In this document: piece by piece, positions 50,470 through 62,060 of the stretch
Layout of the letters: each line of letters opens with the position of its first letter
How positions within the stretch are numbered: the stretch's first letter is position 1
Program-made: the position numbers and the translations under genes
Notes under the pieces: generated by a model
The model's database searches: none
What the model was told of the DNA's origin: nothing
The model's input: only the letters and a program-made list of their open reading frames with translations
DNA from: Blasia pusilla
Taxonomy: Eukaryota; Marchantiophyta; Marchantiopsida; Blasiales
DNA: 64,000 nt
Assembly (NCBI GenBank): GCA_050084515.1
Contig: CM114274.1
Span: forward strand, 30,008,001-30,072,000
Reading direction: 5' to 3'

Positions 50470-51570
50470 AAGTACCCGACGTGAACTTCAAGTGATACCT
50501 CAAGACAAAGCTACACCCAAAAATCCGCTAAATTGCTATGCCATCGACGCGATAGAACTCTACGTGTTGGTAAACTAATATGTCACATCCTTATGAACCA
50601 ATAAGATTGCTTGAAATTGATTTAAACTGACACTTGAAAGTTAATTATGTGATCTAATTCAAAACCGTGAATCGCACAGGCTTACACTAGTAAACATCTA
50701 CTTGAAATGTGTACAAACATTGCTCAACTTCCATGTTGCAAAACAAAACTCGTAAGAATGTGTCATAAGTGTCATGATTCGCCTTATATCCAAACATTCA
50801 CATAAAGACATACGGCATCAAGCATCGATGTTGACGAGTTGCAAATGATAAAATTATGCAAACAAGACGTGGCTACACTTTCTATTGCTTTATGTATCAA
50901 CCTGGGCTGGACATATTTCAAGCCTCACGTAATGTAAATGTCTTATCTCAAGACCTGAAAATCATGTGGAGCGTCGAGCCCCAAAGTTTCCCTTTATGGA
51001 AAGTCTCTACTATCAAATTCCCAAAAATAGAGGCGGCCTCACTTGGAGCTCCCCTCTATATCTATATATATATAATGGCATAATCCTAATGGTTTTTCTG
51101 GGCTTTTTTGTGTGTTTGATTCTCTTCGACCCGCTTGGCAGTTTCATCTTAAGCCCTCCAAGTTGGAAGTCTATAAAGCGCTTCGCAGGACCTGCAGAGT
51201 TAATGTTCTCTTCTGTAGCACTATGTGCCTAAAATAATAGATGCTTCTTGCGATGGGCCTTCAACCTGAGATGTGAAAAGCGGCGCCGGCCCTCCCTTTC
51301 ACTCGCTTGCACTAAACGAAGGCAACACGGAGGCCTGAAACAAGTGTCTCTTTACGGACCCTGTAAAGCGCTTCTTCCCTAAAGCCAAAGAATTCTCCTT
51401 CGAAGCCAAGGGGGACTCGACCAGCGGGATAGGGATGCGTCCGCGGAAATCGTAAAGCCATTTCAAACCTTCTCGGCCCTTTGGGCCATAGGGTTCAAGC
51501 TTGTAGAACCACTATGGTCTCGATCCGAAGGGACACCCTCCCTAAGGGTCTTCGTGCCTCTACCCTCTCC
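50470..51570. other. intergenic DNA; GC-richer part of unclear origin
   Basis: From about 50,950 to 51,560 the composition and style change. One plus-strand frame (50966-51232) contains a hydrophobic run (LMVFLGFFVCLILF) and TAAAGCGCTTC occurs twice (51172, 51364). I do not recognise a gene; an organelle-derived insertion is one possibility. Confidence 0.3.
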
Positions 51571-51592
51571 TATATATATATATATATATATA
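51571..51592. repeat. (TA)n microsatellite
   Basis: A run of about eleven TA units, with more TA repeats at 51613-51627. Confidence 0.95.
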
Positions 51593-53343
51593 AAATAAAC
51601 CTTTTTTACTCTATATATATATATATTTGAAAATCCACTCCTTAATTGAAATTTAATATAATATTTTTATTATTATGGATTGATTAGATTAATAAAAATC
51701 CTAAAGGCTTATTTTGTAAAAACAAAATTTATTCAAATAAAATTGAAACCCAAACCCATATTGTTTTATCCAAGCGTTCCCCCAGCAGAAAAGGGTTTTA
51801 TCTTGCTTCAGCAGGTATCTACATATTCTGTTCAAGCCCTTAAATAAGGTCAAAAAAAGAAATTTGAAAAAATATTCTCGAATTTCGCCTTCGATTGGGT
51901 GAGAGGAGTCTGCGTATCGTCAAGGAGTTTTTCCAAGCTTTCGACAAATGGGTCAAAGGTGGCTGTGACCAAAAATCTGGTGGTGGCTCTCTCTAACAAG
52001 AATTTTAGACCAAGCTTCAAATACACTAAGATTTTCTACTTTGCTAGAACGAATTCGGCGATCAATTTCTTGTTGAAAAAAATCCTTGTCTTGGTTTCGT
52101 TAAAAAAAATTGGTTAACCTCTGAAATATCTCATGCCAAAATAATATTTTAAAAAAAAAATTTCCAAGTAAAATTTGAAAAAAAATCATATATATATAAA
52201 AGAGAGAGGATGGAGTTAGAAAAACTGGTCGACACCTGCCTGACCTTTGAAAGCTCTTACGTCCTTTGACCAAAGACTCCCTTCAGCTCGTGAAATGATT
52301 GAAGGCGGGAGTTTCCAAGCGACCTTCGATAAGACCAAGTCATGTCAAACTACTGGTCGATTTCTTACCTTCACCACGCTAAGACCCCCACCATGGTCGG
52401 TGAGGACTGCTGTAAGCTGCTGAAATTTTCTGGAGTTGACTGGCTTCTAAGAGCCGTGCTTTTAAGCAGCCAACAAATAGTCTCTATGTTGTTCTCGAGA
52501 CTTCGTTTGATTGTTCCAAGTTTCGTTTTTCGTGATGATCTCGTACGCAAAGCTGAAACTCATAAATTCGGCCATAACTGCAACGAAGAAAAAGGTCATA
52601 TGTCTGGTCATCCTGTATCGAGGCGTAACACAGAAACATTGCTCCTATCAACAAGTGCTCCATCTTCGTACAATACCAACTGGACGTTATTACATGACCT
52701 ACATGGTGGCGTGGTTTACAAGAAGCCTTCCTGCAGCTGCTGCCGCGGCGCCAGCCACGAAGCTTGAGTGCTGTAGTTTGCTTTGACGCTTTCCTCAAGC
52801 CACGAGTTCAAAAGCAGCCACTAGATAATGACCCGGAAGACATGTCGTCACATTCAGCATGTGAGAAAATCACACCACCAGCAAGCACTGTGCCTCCATC
52901 AAGACAACATGGGCATCAGTTGCTACCGGAAAGTAAGGAATCGAGTAGAATGAGGGGTCCCATCCTGTGGACACCTCCAATGGCTTAAATTTCGAACCAC
53001 ATAGACAAATTCCGTTTGAGCTTCTTACCAATGTAAAAAGCTAAACGGAATGAAAGTGAATCCTATACACACAACTCGACGTCTAGCAAGCACCTCAAAA
53101 CCTAAACCCCTAAACGCCCTTGCAATCCACCTTGTCTACATGAAGTTGAAGCAGTCAAAAACGGAAGCACGTTTTCATGTGGAGGTGACGAACAACTCAG
53201 GTTGGAATGCATCAAACCTCTTGCACAGAATGACACCGCCCAAGGAAAGGAGGACAAAAGATACAACGGGAAGCAACGTCATCGAAGCAAATACATGCAC
53301 ACACAGATATGTGAAAACAAGCGGAATTCAGGACTACAAATGT
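51593..53343. other. intergenic DNA, no gene recognised
   Basis: AT-rich to about 52,210, then more balanced. A 141-codon plus frame (52342-52767) overlaps a 104-codon minus frame; neither shows a recognisable domain. Confidence 0.4.
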
Positions 53344-54450
53344 CTAGGGCTCCATTTGCTCTCCTGTGAACTTGTACTTGAGCTTTCCATCCTTAATGAG
53401 CACTTCACGCTGTCTGTACGAGACCACATCAATGAAATAACGAGTCTCGGATCAGAACACGATTTGCGCGAAAATGGGTACAGAAGAAGACAACTCTGCC
53501 CAGTTGAACCAGAACGCCTCCAATCTGGCCCATGGAAACTTCCCCAGGATCCTAAGTTTACCTCTGGAACTTTCACCTCGCAGAAGTCTGGCACTGCAAA
53601 CATTTGAATACTCTCCTTCTCTTCCAGGATAGGTTCTAATCCTCGGGTTGAGCGTTCTTTCTTTCGAAGTATAGCGGATAATGTAGTCGAAGAGACCCTA
53701 CAAGATTGAGAGTAGATCAAGAGCGTTCAAAAGGTTTCTCGTCACCTTAAATGGTCATCTTGAGTTCTGCTAGAGGTGTAGGAGCCAGCGCTGCGTACCA
53801 AAACCTCGAGCCTACGCTCTGGACACGGCGTTTTACGAACAAATAGACAAAGGCCTGGGCAAAGATCAACTTACACAACCAAGATACCATATCCACCGTG
53901 TCTGTAACCTCGAGTGCTTGCAAACCCCCAATTCCAGGTCCTCCCTTCACCTTCGCGTCCAGCCTGAACATCACAAAGTAAATGTCGTCTTAGTCAAGCA
54001 CTTCCGCTTCAAATTAACTACTCGATCCTTCAGCAGATTTAAGGAGTCACGAGGCTTCAGCCAAGACACATTACATAAAGAGGCTCGAGCGTTTCAATAA
54101 TCACGTCGTCAAGGTTCAGATGCACACGCAGAAATTTCTATAGCGGGTTACTGCAACAGGTATACAAAGCTTTATTCGGCACAGCGAAGAATACTCTGAT
54201 ATCAGGGAAAATACTGAGGAGGAGCTGTAATGTATCTTTCTCGACAGCACTGATGGAGGTATAATAGAGTGAAGTCAGAAGTACCAAAACAAGGGAATTT
54301 CACGGGACGACGTGCTCTTTAATCCTTAGCCGGAATATTCTCCCTACTAGTAAAAGAGAATCACCTTTGCACCATTCATCGTAGTGGAAATGCAGATTGT
54401 CGCCACATCGATGCCTGGAATGTATTGGCGACAGGAGCAGCAAACCAACG
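53344..54450 (-). CDS. possible spliced gene of unknown function (3' part)
   Basis: Three minus-strand segments join with correct splice borders and phase: 53854-53746 (ending THLR-like DDHLR), 53697-53562 (STTLSAILRKKERSTRGLEP to CEVKVPE) and 53445-53344 (TRYFIDVVSYRQREVLIKDG to TGEQMEP, stop TAG). Further up, 53963-53888 (LDAKVKGGPGIGG to DTVDM) and a segment ending at 54365 (YIPGIDVATICISTTMNGAK) also have good borders, but I could not connect their phases. The codon style looks protein-like, yet I recognise no family. No start codon was assigned. The whole locus could be coincidence or a decayed gene. Confidence 0.3.
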
Positions 54451-55624
54451 TGAGTTCCCCGTTTCACCATCCGGAAAAATGCCTGCTCACACTTCTCACT
54501 TGCTTACTTTAGTCACCTGATCAAAACATTACAGCGGGCTGTAAAATACTAGACCGTACAGGAATGCTCCCTTTGCAGCCTCCTTTTCCAGCCTCATACA
54601 GAGTTAGGCCGCATTGTGCACGTGCGGTGTGTAATTTGGACCGAGTCGTGTTTAGTTGCATCTTGATTCGCATCAACCACATCGTTGCGCCTTCAGACCT
54701 CCGATCCCTTGGAAGGTCCCATGGAAAACCATTGCCTCAGTGGCTGTAGCACATGTACATCCAATTCCAAGTTCTGGTAGACCCTTACACACAAACTGAC
54801 TTGTGAAGGCAACTAATCACGCCAGGTCTCCAGCGTTTGAATGTAGTCAATGGAGTCTCAAATTTTAAGAGCATTTCTTGCCACTCGTCTCTGGGAATCG
54901 TTGCACTTAGGTTTGGCAGAAGGTAACCAGACTATCTTGCCATGACTCGTAGTCCGGACAGAACCGATCGCTACCGGGTAATTTATACTCGCAGAGTTCC
55001 CTGCGCAAGCAAGCTCACAAGTACTGGAGGAATTCTAAACATTTGGAAAGATCTGAGAAGGACTGCCTCATCACCAACTTCTTCTCAGCATCCACACGGA
55101 GACGAGAGTTACAGGTAGCATAGGCAGTTGATTACTTCGCATTCGATTTTCCCCGTGGAAGTGTTGATGCGGCTCCTCCACTACCGTTGCCGCTTTCGCT
55201 TCTCACTGGAGCTCCCTTCAAGTCCGTTCAGCTTTATTAAGATCCACCCACACCTCTTCTGTGGCGTTATCAGCAGGTCAATCTGTAGCTTCCTCCGCGT
55301 ATGCTGCCTTTGGAAGGTGAGGATTTCCCATACCCTGTTATCAATGATGCCTTTAACTCTTTCGGTTAGTGAGGATCTCCGTTTACCTCGCCCATAGAAA
55401 GACCCTCTCCCTATGGCTGAACTACAGTCAATTATCTGAACTTGGAAAACGATGAACCTGTCGCATACTAACGAAGAATAACAGAAGAAGAAAACTTCTT
55501 CTGTCATTTCTTCTCTGCTCTCACTTGCTTCATTCCTTTCGCTATTTTTCTCGACTTAAATTCAGACTAGACGGAGTACTGTGACAGTAGGCATTTCTCT
55601 AAGTAAGCCTAAATCAACTTCGCT
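54451..55624. other. no recognised gene
   Basis: Upstream of the possible minus-strand gene. It could contain its missing 5' exons, but I could identify none. Confidence 0.35.
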
Positions 55625-55665
55625 CTCCATTTTCCTCATTTTTGGGCGACATGAGGAAAATGGAG
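55625..55665. repeat. 15-bp perfect inverted repeat
   Basis: CTCCATTTTCCTCAT (55625-55639), eleven bases, then its exact reverse complement (55651-55665). Confidence 0.9.
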
Positions 55666-55668
55666 GAA

Positions 55669-55703
55669 AACGTTCACACGTTCGAATTGAACGTGTGAAC
55701 GTT
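55669..55703. repeat. 15-bp perfect inverted repeat, 5-base loop
   Basis: AACGTTCACACGTTC, loop GAATT, then the exact reverse complement. It begins three bases after the preceding hairpin. Confidence 0.9.
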
Positions 55704-57417
55704 GAGGAGGTCCATTCCGGTCACGGTTGCGAGGCGGACGAACTTTCAAACTTGTAGCTGCGAAAACGTAAAAACTGATAAAAGAAAGCATCGATTCAAT
55801 CAAATGTCCTGCGACCTAGTACCCTGGGTAGTGCGATCAGTCTTGCCCTTGAGTCTGGCATATGCCACCCAAAACCCACTCTCAAAGAAGAAGACCACGA
55901 AGATCGCTTGTGAGGATTTCCTCTGTCCCGTGAAGAAGACGCCCTTCTCGATGATCAAGGCATCGCGGAGAGATCGGAGCACCTAACATAACTGTGAATA
56001 GGAGATCCTTCGTCATTACTTAGCTGTTGAGTTTTAGTGATTTTCCTAACGTCAGGAGGCATGGTACGAATAAGACAACAAGTTCTCTGCATCTGTAATG
56101 ATGTAATCTCTGTGTTAACCAGAAAAAATGCATGTACGTCACATAGTCAAAAGTCAGGAGCTATGTGGAGGGTAGACGATTGTTATCCCCGTTGGCCGAG
56201 CCGCTGATGTCCGATCTCGGTCGAAGGGGGTTGACATAGTGCGCGATACTCTCTTCCCTGCCATCAATGTCGTTCCCGTGTTCCTCACGTAGTCAGGCGA
56301 GCTCAGTGTAGTCATAATGAAGACAAGACTACTTTCTCCGAGACGAAGGAGCTACATTAGAGCATTCTGTAACGTATCCGGTGTGGTTTTGCTTCTTAAA
56401 AACTCCTGAAAAGAAAGTTTGCTCCATAGGTTTTCGACATCGGCAGTTAACCGGGTCAATTTCTGGAGCTCCCAGCTATGTCTGCAAATCCGGTTGACAT
56501 CCTCCATGACATAATTATATGATGGGACAGCGGTAGTTGTGAAGGCGTTGTGAAGAAGTGATAAACGCAAAGTTGCAAACACTAGGAGAAGATGAGTTCC
56601 TTTAGCGACTTTAGGACCATACTCTGTGCAGTTATTTCTCTGGGGTCTATAGTCCCAAGGCTACGACAGGCACTTCATAATGGGGATGATGACAGTCAGG
56701 TCAGCCTCTCTCATGTAATTTCTTTCGAATCCTCGTGGACAATAAATGAGCTCATTCACTCATTCTCTCTCTCCATTGAGTCTCAAGTCAGATAAGCTAG
56801 AGTAGATAGACTGTGGCTCTGAACCAACACTTTGGAATCAGTATGGATAGTAAATATACAGGCTATCTACGAGAGGATCTCCCTCCCTCCCTCCCTCCCT
56901 CCCTCCATGCTGTCTTCACTTCATGATGTGCTTCCCTCATCTACGTCCGTCCAACCCGGACGTGGGGCCTAGGGTCGCAAGCCTAAGACGCAGGCACAAC
57001 TCGCTAGAGTGTGGCTCTCTATCAACACTATCCGACCAGAGCACTACCTTGAATACCTCTGTCGTATCACTGTCCAGCCAGGGCACGGGGTCTACGATCA
57101 ATAGGTTGCGACAAGCACTGCTTCTCTCTTATTAAAAACTTGATCTCTCCACCCTACCATGAGATCACTTGCGCGAAATTTACTTGAAGGAGCAAAACCC
57201 TTATCTGCTATTGCTCAACCTGCACCACGAGATTTTCTAGTCGTGAGGTCCGATGTGCTGTCCTACATCTCTACATTGGAAAGTGACGTATTTTTATTTG
57301 GAGGATTCCAATGACTGAAGTAGACAATGTTGTAATCGGGAGTTTCTTGGCTTACACCTAGAATCTTTGCACTCCGTCGTAAGCACTCACATTATCGGGA
57401 GAGTCTCCTCTCACAAC
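55704..57417. other. no recognised gene
   Basis: Short open frames on both strands without domains. It contains a CCCT repeat at 56881-56906. Confidence 0.4.
56881..56906. repeat. (CCCT)n microsatellite
   Basis: Six and a half CCCT units. The minus strand reads (GGGA)n, a run of closely spaced G triplets able in principle to form a G-quadruplex. Confidence 0.95.
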
Positions 57418-57512
57418 TGGCTGAGATACTATGACGTAATCAGTTCGTTCTGTCTCTCTCTCCGTGCTGATAACCCGGAGGTCGCAGGTTCGATCCCTGT
57501 GGAGGCCACCGC
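57418..57512 (+). repeat. tRNA-Ile-like sequence with intact 3' half
   Basis: From CCGTGCTGATAACCCGG (anticodon arm, anticodon GAT in the loop CTGATAA) through AGGTCGCAGGTTCGATCCCTGT (variable region and T arm) to GGAGGCCACC it matches the 3' half of an isoleucine tRNA. The 5' half is degraded or displaced: an A-box-like TGGCTGAGATA lies too far upstream (57418). I call it a tRNA relic or SINE head, not a working tRNA. Confidence 0.5.
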
Positions 57513-60500
57513 TAACCATGTCGCAAGACTACGACAATCAGTCGCTGTTTGATGAGTACAATCTCTCACTCGACAACAAGTTCGCATCGTGTGTTCACTA
57601 CCGAAAATTCGAAATCTGCTGCACTGGTAAATTTTAAGTGTATTGGAGATCCCCACGAGGTAATAGATGTTGTAAAGAGCTCTTTGGTTGATAATTGGAA
57701 GCTCCGCACAAAACATCCTGTTTTGTCAGCACTCGCACTATATGAGAGTCTCACTTTTCTCATATGATGCCCTCTTCACTTCTTCCTCTCTTTGCACCCA
57801 TCCCCCTCTATGGAACTGTCCAACCAGAAATAAATGGTAAAGAAAGTTTGTGGACGCCAAAATTGTCAGTTATGAGATTTGGACCCTGAAGATGCAGAGG
57901 AAATGAGTACAATCGCTCTCGCTTGCTGCTGTGGCTCCATGTCTACCCAACTTTGTCATGCGTTGGCTGAAGTTAGAGAGAGGAAATTTCTCGAGGGTGA
58001 CGGATACGATAGACTGTGCAGACAATTTCGTGGATGCTGGACGATATTTTTAAAAGCAGTACCATCCTCGATTGCAACCACGATGTAAAGATCAGACAGG
58101 CCTTCCCTGATCTCTTACACGGCCCCTGACCCTCGGCATCGTTGACTTCATGTCCAGTAAGAAATTAGCTCCAGATTACTAAATTTTAGTAAATGCTCGC
58201 TGGTACCCGCAAACTCTGGAACAGTTGAATTGATTCGGAGGATTTCCTTGGAAGTTGTTTATTCTGCTCTGTTGTTGCAAAGTTAATTAGTGAAAGTGCT
58301 TGTACGTCAATGTCCTTCGTGGTGACAGTAATTCACTTCATTCCTATTTTATCTCTCTCTCTCGCTCGCTCCCATGGCCCTCTCGGGTCCCCGTGGACGA
58401 TAATTTTGTTCATTGATTCATTCGCTCCTGCAGAGTTCCAAATTCGAAATGATACAATCAAATCTGTAGAAATAATCAGAGTGTTAAAGCTTGAAACGTT
58501 GCTTACTACACGTCCAGGTGTAAGTGAGCGTGCGCGGTAACTGTCGGAGATGGAAAAGTGAATAAGCCTTAAATATGTTACCGTCGAAGGCGGTAGAGCT
58601 GAGATTCGAAGATTGAACAATAAGTGCGACGGAGTTCTACAGAACGCGACGAGAGATTCGCCCGTCCCAGCAACTCCTGCTACCAAACTGCGTCGTCGAT
58701 CTCCTTCAATGAACAAAACCCTGCAGGTCAGGTTCTGTTTCCACGAGCCTCGCACGGCCACAGAAATCATCCACCGGCACGAAATTACACTTGTCAGCAG
58801 AAGAAATCACGTGTGTGGCTGTGCATCCGACCAATGATCAGATTACTGGAACTCGTAGTCGAAGCATATTCTTCCGCATGAAGAGAAGAGTTCAACCAGG
58901 CGTAGCGCTTTCTTTGCGGCGCACGATCGCCAGGCGTAGAGCTCTAGAGATTCTTCAATCCACTGGCCAATTTATGTTACAGCTTTCCACGCTCATGAAG
59001 TCATTCATTATTGGTTCTAACACTTCGTGTAACCATCAACATCTTTCACTTTCCCCAATCAGACTGTGCCATATGCGCATCGCAGACTCTTTGAAATTCA
59101 CTCCCGGCTACTTTTGTGCAATCGTGTGTCAATGATTCTATCCAGTCCTTTCCTTCTTCGACCTTCTCACGCCGATGCATGGAATGATGGAAGACCTCAT
59201 TGTCATTTGCAATGAAGAAGCCATTCGCATTTATGAGCCCTCTCAAAAGTGATCATTTCCTTCGACAACCAAAATGTGTCGAAAAGACAACGGGCTTCCT
59301 CCTGACCGTGAATGGGAGCCCTCTCAACCTCATTAGAGAAGAACCATTTTCTCATGAGAGAGAAATCACCCGAGCTTTTCATCGGATGAGAGCTTCCATG
59401 GAATTTTCGGAGGCCCGAAATCAAAACCGCCAAGATTGACCACAAGACTTGGTTCAAAAGACCGAGGAGAGTTGCTTTATGAGGAATGTATTTGTGATGG
59501 GGCAAAACTCGGAAACGCCCACATTTCTTGAATCGTCTTGTTTTCCAACCATGTCACAAACTTACAACTTTCACGTTCCTTATCTAGTGGGCCCATCCCA
59601 TGCTCACTTTGTGGAATTTGCGACCCATCGCATACTACACACTAGTGGGCAATCCGTATCATTCATCAAAAAAAAATTTGTTGCATGTATGAGGAGAAAT
59701 ATTTTCTTGCTACATGTTTCTTGTAAATTTATAAACAGGACCCTCTCATAATAACATAGATAGATGATGAAGGGCAATTCAAAATTTTCTACTGATATTT
59801 CAAACATTTTTAAAATCCCACTTCCAAATACTTTTATGCTCCTCATATGACCTTGCCCTTCACAAATTTTGTACCGGTTGATTCTTTTTTCCTCCAGTGG
59901 CATATGCATTTGGTTTGAAAGGTATAGATAAAATCTGCTGAAAAAATAATTGTCGAAGGAATGAGAAAATTTTCTTCATGATCTTCCATGGTGTTGGAAA
60001 TATATGCTTTCCTTTGTTGTGGGTTTGATAATGGCGAACAATCTCATTGAGCATGGACTCCCTTCTTAACCAAGCCTTAGCCCCAAATGGCGCTATGTCC
60101 TTCTCTATCCATCCTCTTATTGTGCTACTTCACTCCTCCACTACCTCTCTTCTACCATACAATAAGATGGGGGAACACTATTTAGTCCTAGTAATTCATA
60201 CAGTTAGTGACATAAGAGGATTACCATCATTTTATATCCTCAAATTCTTCCATGTTCTTTTGAGGCTTACTTGAAATCGATGGGGGCAGTAAGCTATTTC
60301 TTTTGATCCTTTTAGGGTAACTTACATTTCCTTTCTGCCATGTGGGGAATTTGAAACAAGACATAAATCTCTTTACATCAACCTTTGGAGTAGTTGTTTC
60401 CACTACTACATTTGTAGCTACTCGGCAAAGTTGCAGGAATTGCAACTTAGCTAAAGTATCATTGCAATAAATCTCATAAGACTCGCAACTTTGCAAGTCC

Positions 60501-61099
60501 AATGCGACTCACGAGCCACAGAATTGGACTTGAAAATTACGACTGCAACACTGCTTGACTTTTTTTTCCACTCATTATTTATTTGCAATTGAGTCAAAAT
60601 TTAATCTTAAAAGGTGCACAAGGTGCTCGTAAAGGACTCGCAATTTTTTAACTTTTCCAGTCAATTTTTGGATTTGAGCCATCGCTAAAGTTTGACTCGC
60701 AACTCTGTCACAAAACTGAGAGTCCAAATAGCGATCTTCTACACTCGCAAAGGAAGTGGTTTTCTTCTCTGTTTTTTTCATCATTTCTTATAGCGTAGAA
60801 TGAATCATTTTAGGAAAAAAAAGTAGAATTCTATGAACTTCGTTTATCTACATGTTCTTTAACATAAAAATATAAATCTCAAGGAAGAGAAGAGTGATTT
60901 CTCATGTTACATCTCAAAAGAACACAAAAACCTACTCCGATGAATTTGAGACACTAATAAGTGGATATAACTATTGGGAGGTTGTAATGAATCCTACCAT
61001 ATAAAGGGCATTGAGAGCACATTTATTGGCAAGGATCCTAAATTCCTAATGTGGCCATCACACACCCTATAGCTTATGGCATAGAGTATTAGCCCTGAT
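57513..61099. other. no recognised gene
   Basis: Many overlapping open frames on both strands, none with a recognisable domain. Composition drops to AT-rich after about 59,650. ACTCGCAA occurs four times between 60481 and 60750. Confidence 0.4.
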
Positions 61100-62060
61100 T
61101 GCCTCTGCGATGAGATAGACTGCTCCTTCTAGAGTACGTCTCCCAGGTTGAGGATGGCTCTTTCCCACTTTAGTCTTCACTCACAGCTTGTAGAGATTCC
61201 CTTCGAGTTGTGGCCAGAACCGTTCTCCCCACTTTCTCCTCCTTAGTTACCTCCGGTCAGTCTGGGCTCCAATCTTCCTTGATGGAAGCCCACTTTGAGG
61301 CAGTTTTTAGAGGCACTATGTCTGATGGGAATATCCCCATGGAGGTTAGGGCCCGTATTCGCTCTTGCTCCGGAAAGGGAGCAGGCTCATGGGTAGGGGC
61401 GCGCCCCGTTCTCCCGGCTTTCCGTATCGCACCACTTACGTATACCATAGCGATGTGGTTTTGCTTGGGCCTCCCCCAACCATCGGTGGTTGGTTTGACG
61501 CACTGTGAGTGTCGCCGGAGCCTGGATCCACTTGGTGTGCATTTGGCACGCTGTCCAGTTGGGGGTGAGAGGATAGCCACTCACGATGCAAAGGTCGGGA
61601 TATCATGTTGATATTTCTCGGAGAGTGGCTTCCATGTGCGAGAGAGAGGCACTACTCCATGCGGGATTCCCTTATTCGAGTGATCTTTACATGACACGAG
61701 AGGTGAGGTGGTGGTGGCGGACGTGGTAATTCTGAGATCCTACGCGGGAGGCGCGAGCCCAAGTGGTGGCCCAAGGGCGAATGCTACAAGGAGCGGCGAG
61801 CGGTGAAGAAGACACATATCTGATCGACTTCACGAGGACACATCTTCATCCCCTTAGCCATAGAGATGTATGGGGCTATGGGGGGAGAGGTTTGACTTCG
61901 TTCTCACGGATCGCGCCCATCATCTCCAATCGAGAAATGGGTTGTCCTTAGCTATTGCGATTCTCTATTGTAGGGCTGGTCTCCAAAGATTGCAGCGCGC
62001 CAGGCTAATGGGCTTTTTGCGGCGGGCTCGGTGTGGGAGACGCCAGAGCTAGAGGCCCAC
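61100..62060 (+). pseudogene. C-terminal fragment of a non-LTR retrotransposon polyprotein
   Basis: GKGAGSWVGARPVLPAFRI, then MWFCLGLPQPS, then HCECRRSLDPLGVHLARC and GGERIATHDA, is the zinc-knuckle-like region (C.C...LD..G.H...C..GG.R..RHDA) found after the reverse transcriptase in a class of non-LTR polyproteins. Downstream, split over frames, come SDLYMTRE, VVVADVVI, DPTREARAQVVAQG and DTYLIDFTRTHLHPL, the spacing of a restriction-like endonuclease region. Stops and shifts show it is dead, and the reverse transcriptase part is absent upstream. The following T/G-rich segment to about 62,280 may be its 3' UTR. Confidence 0.55.

Noticed and set aside
57367-57716. Opposing frames containing AGSIPVEA and STGIEPATSG
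   Set aside because: These peptides are translations of the tRNA T-arm/B-box region, a common annotation artefact.
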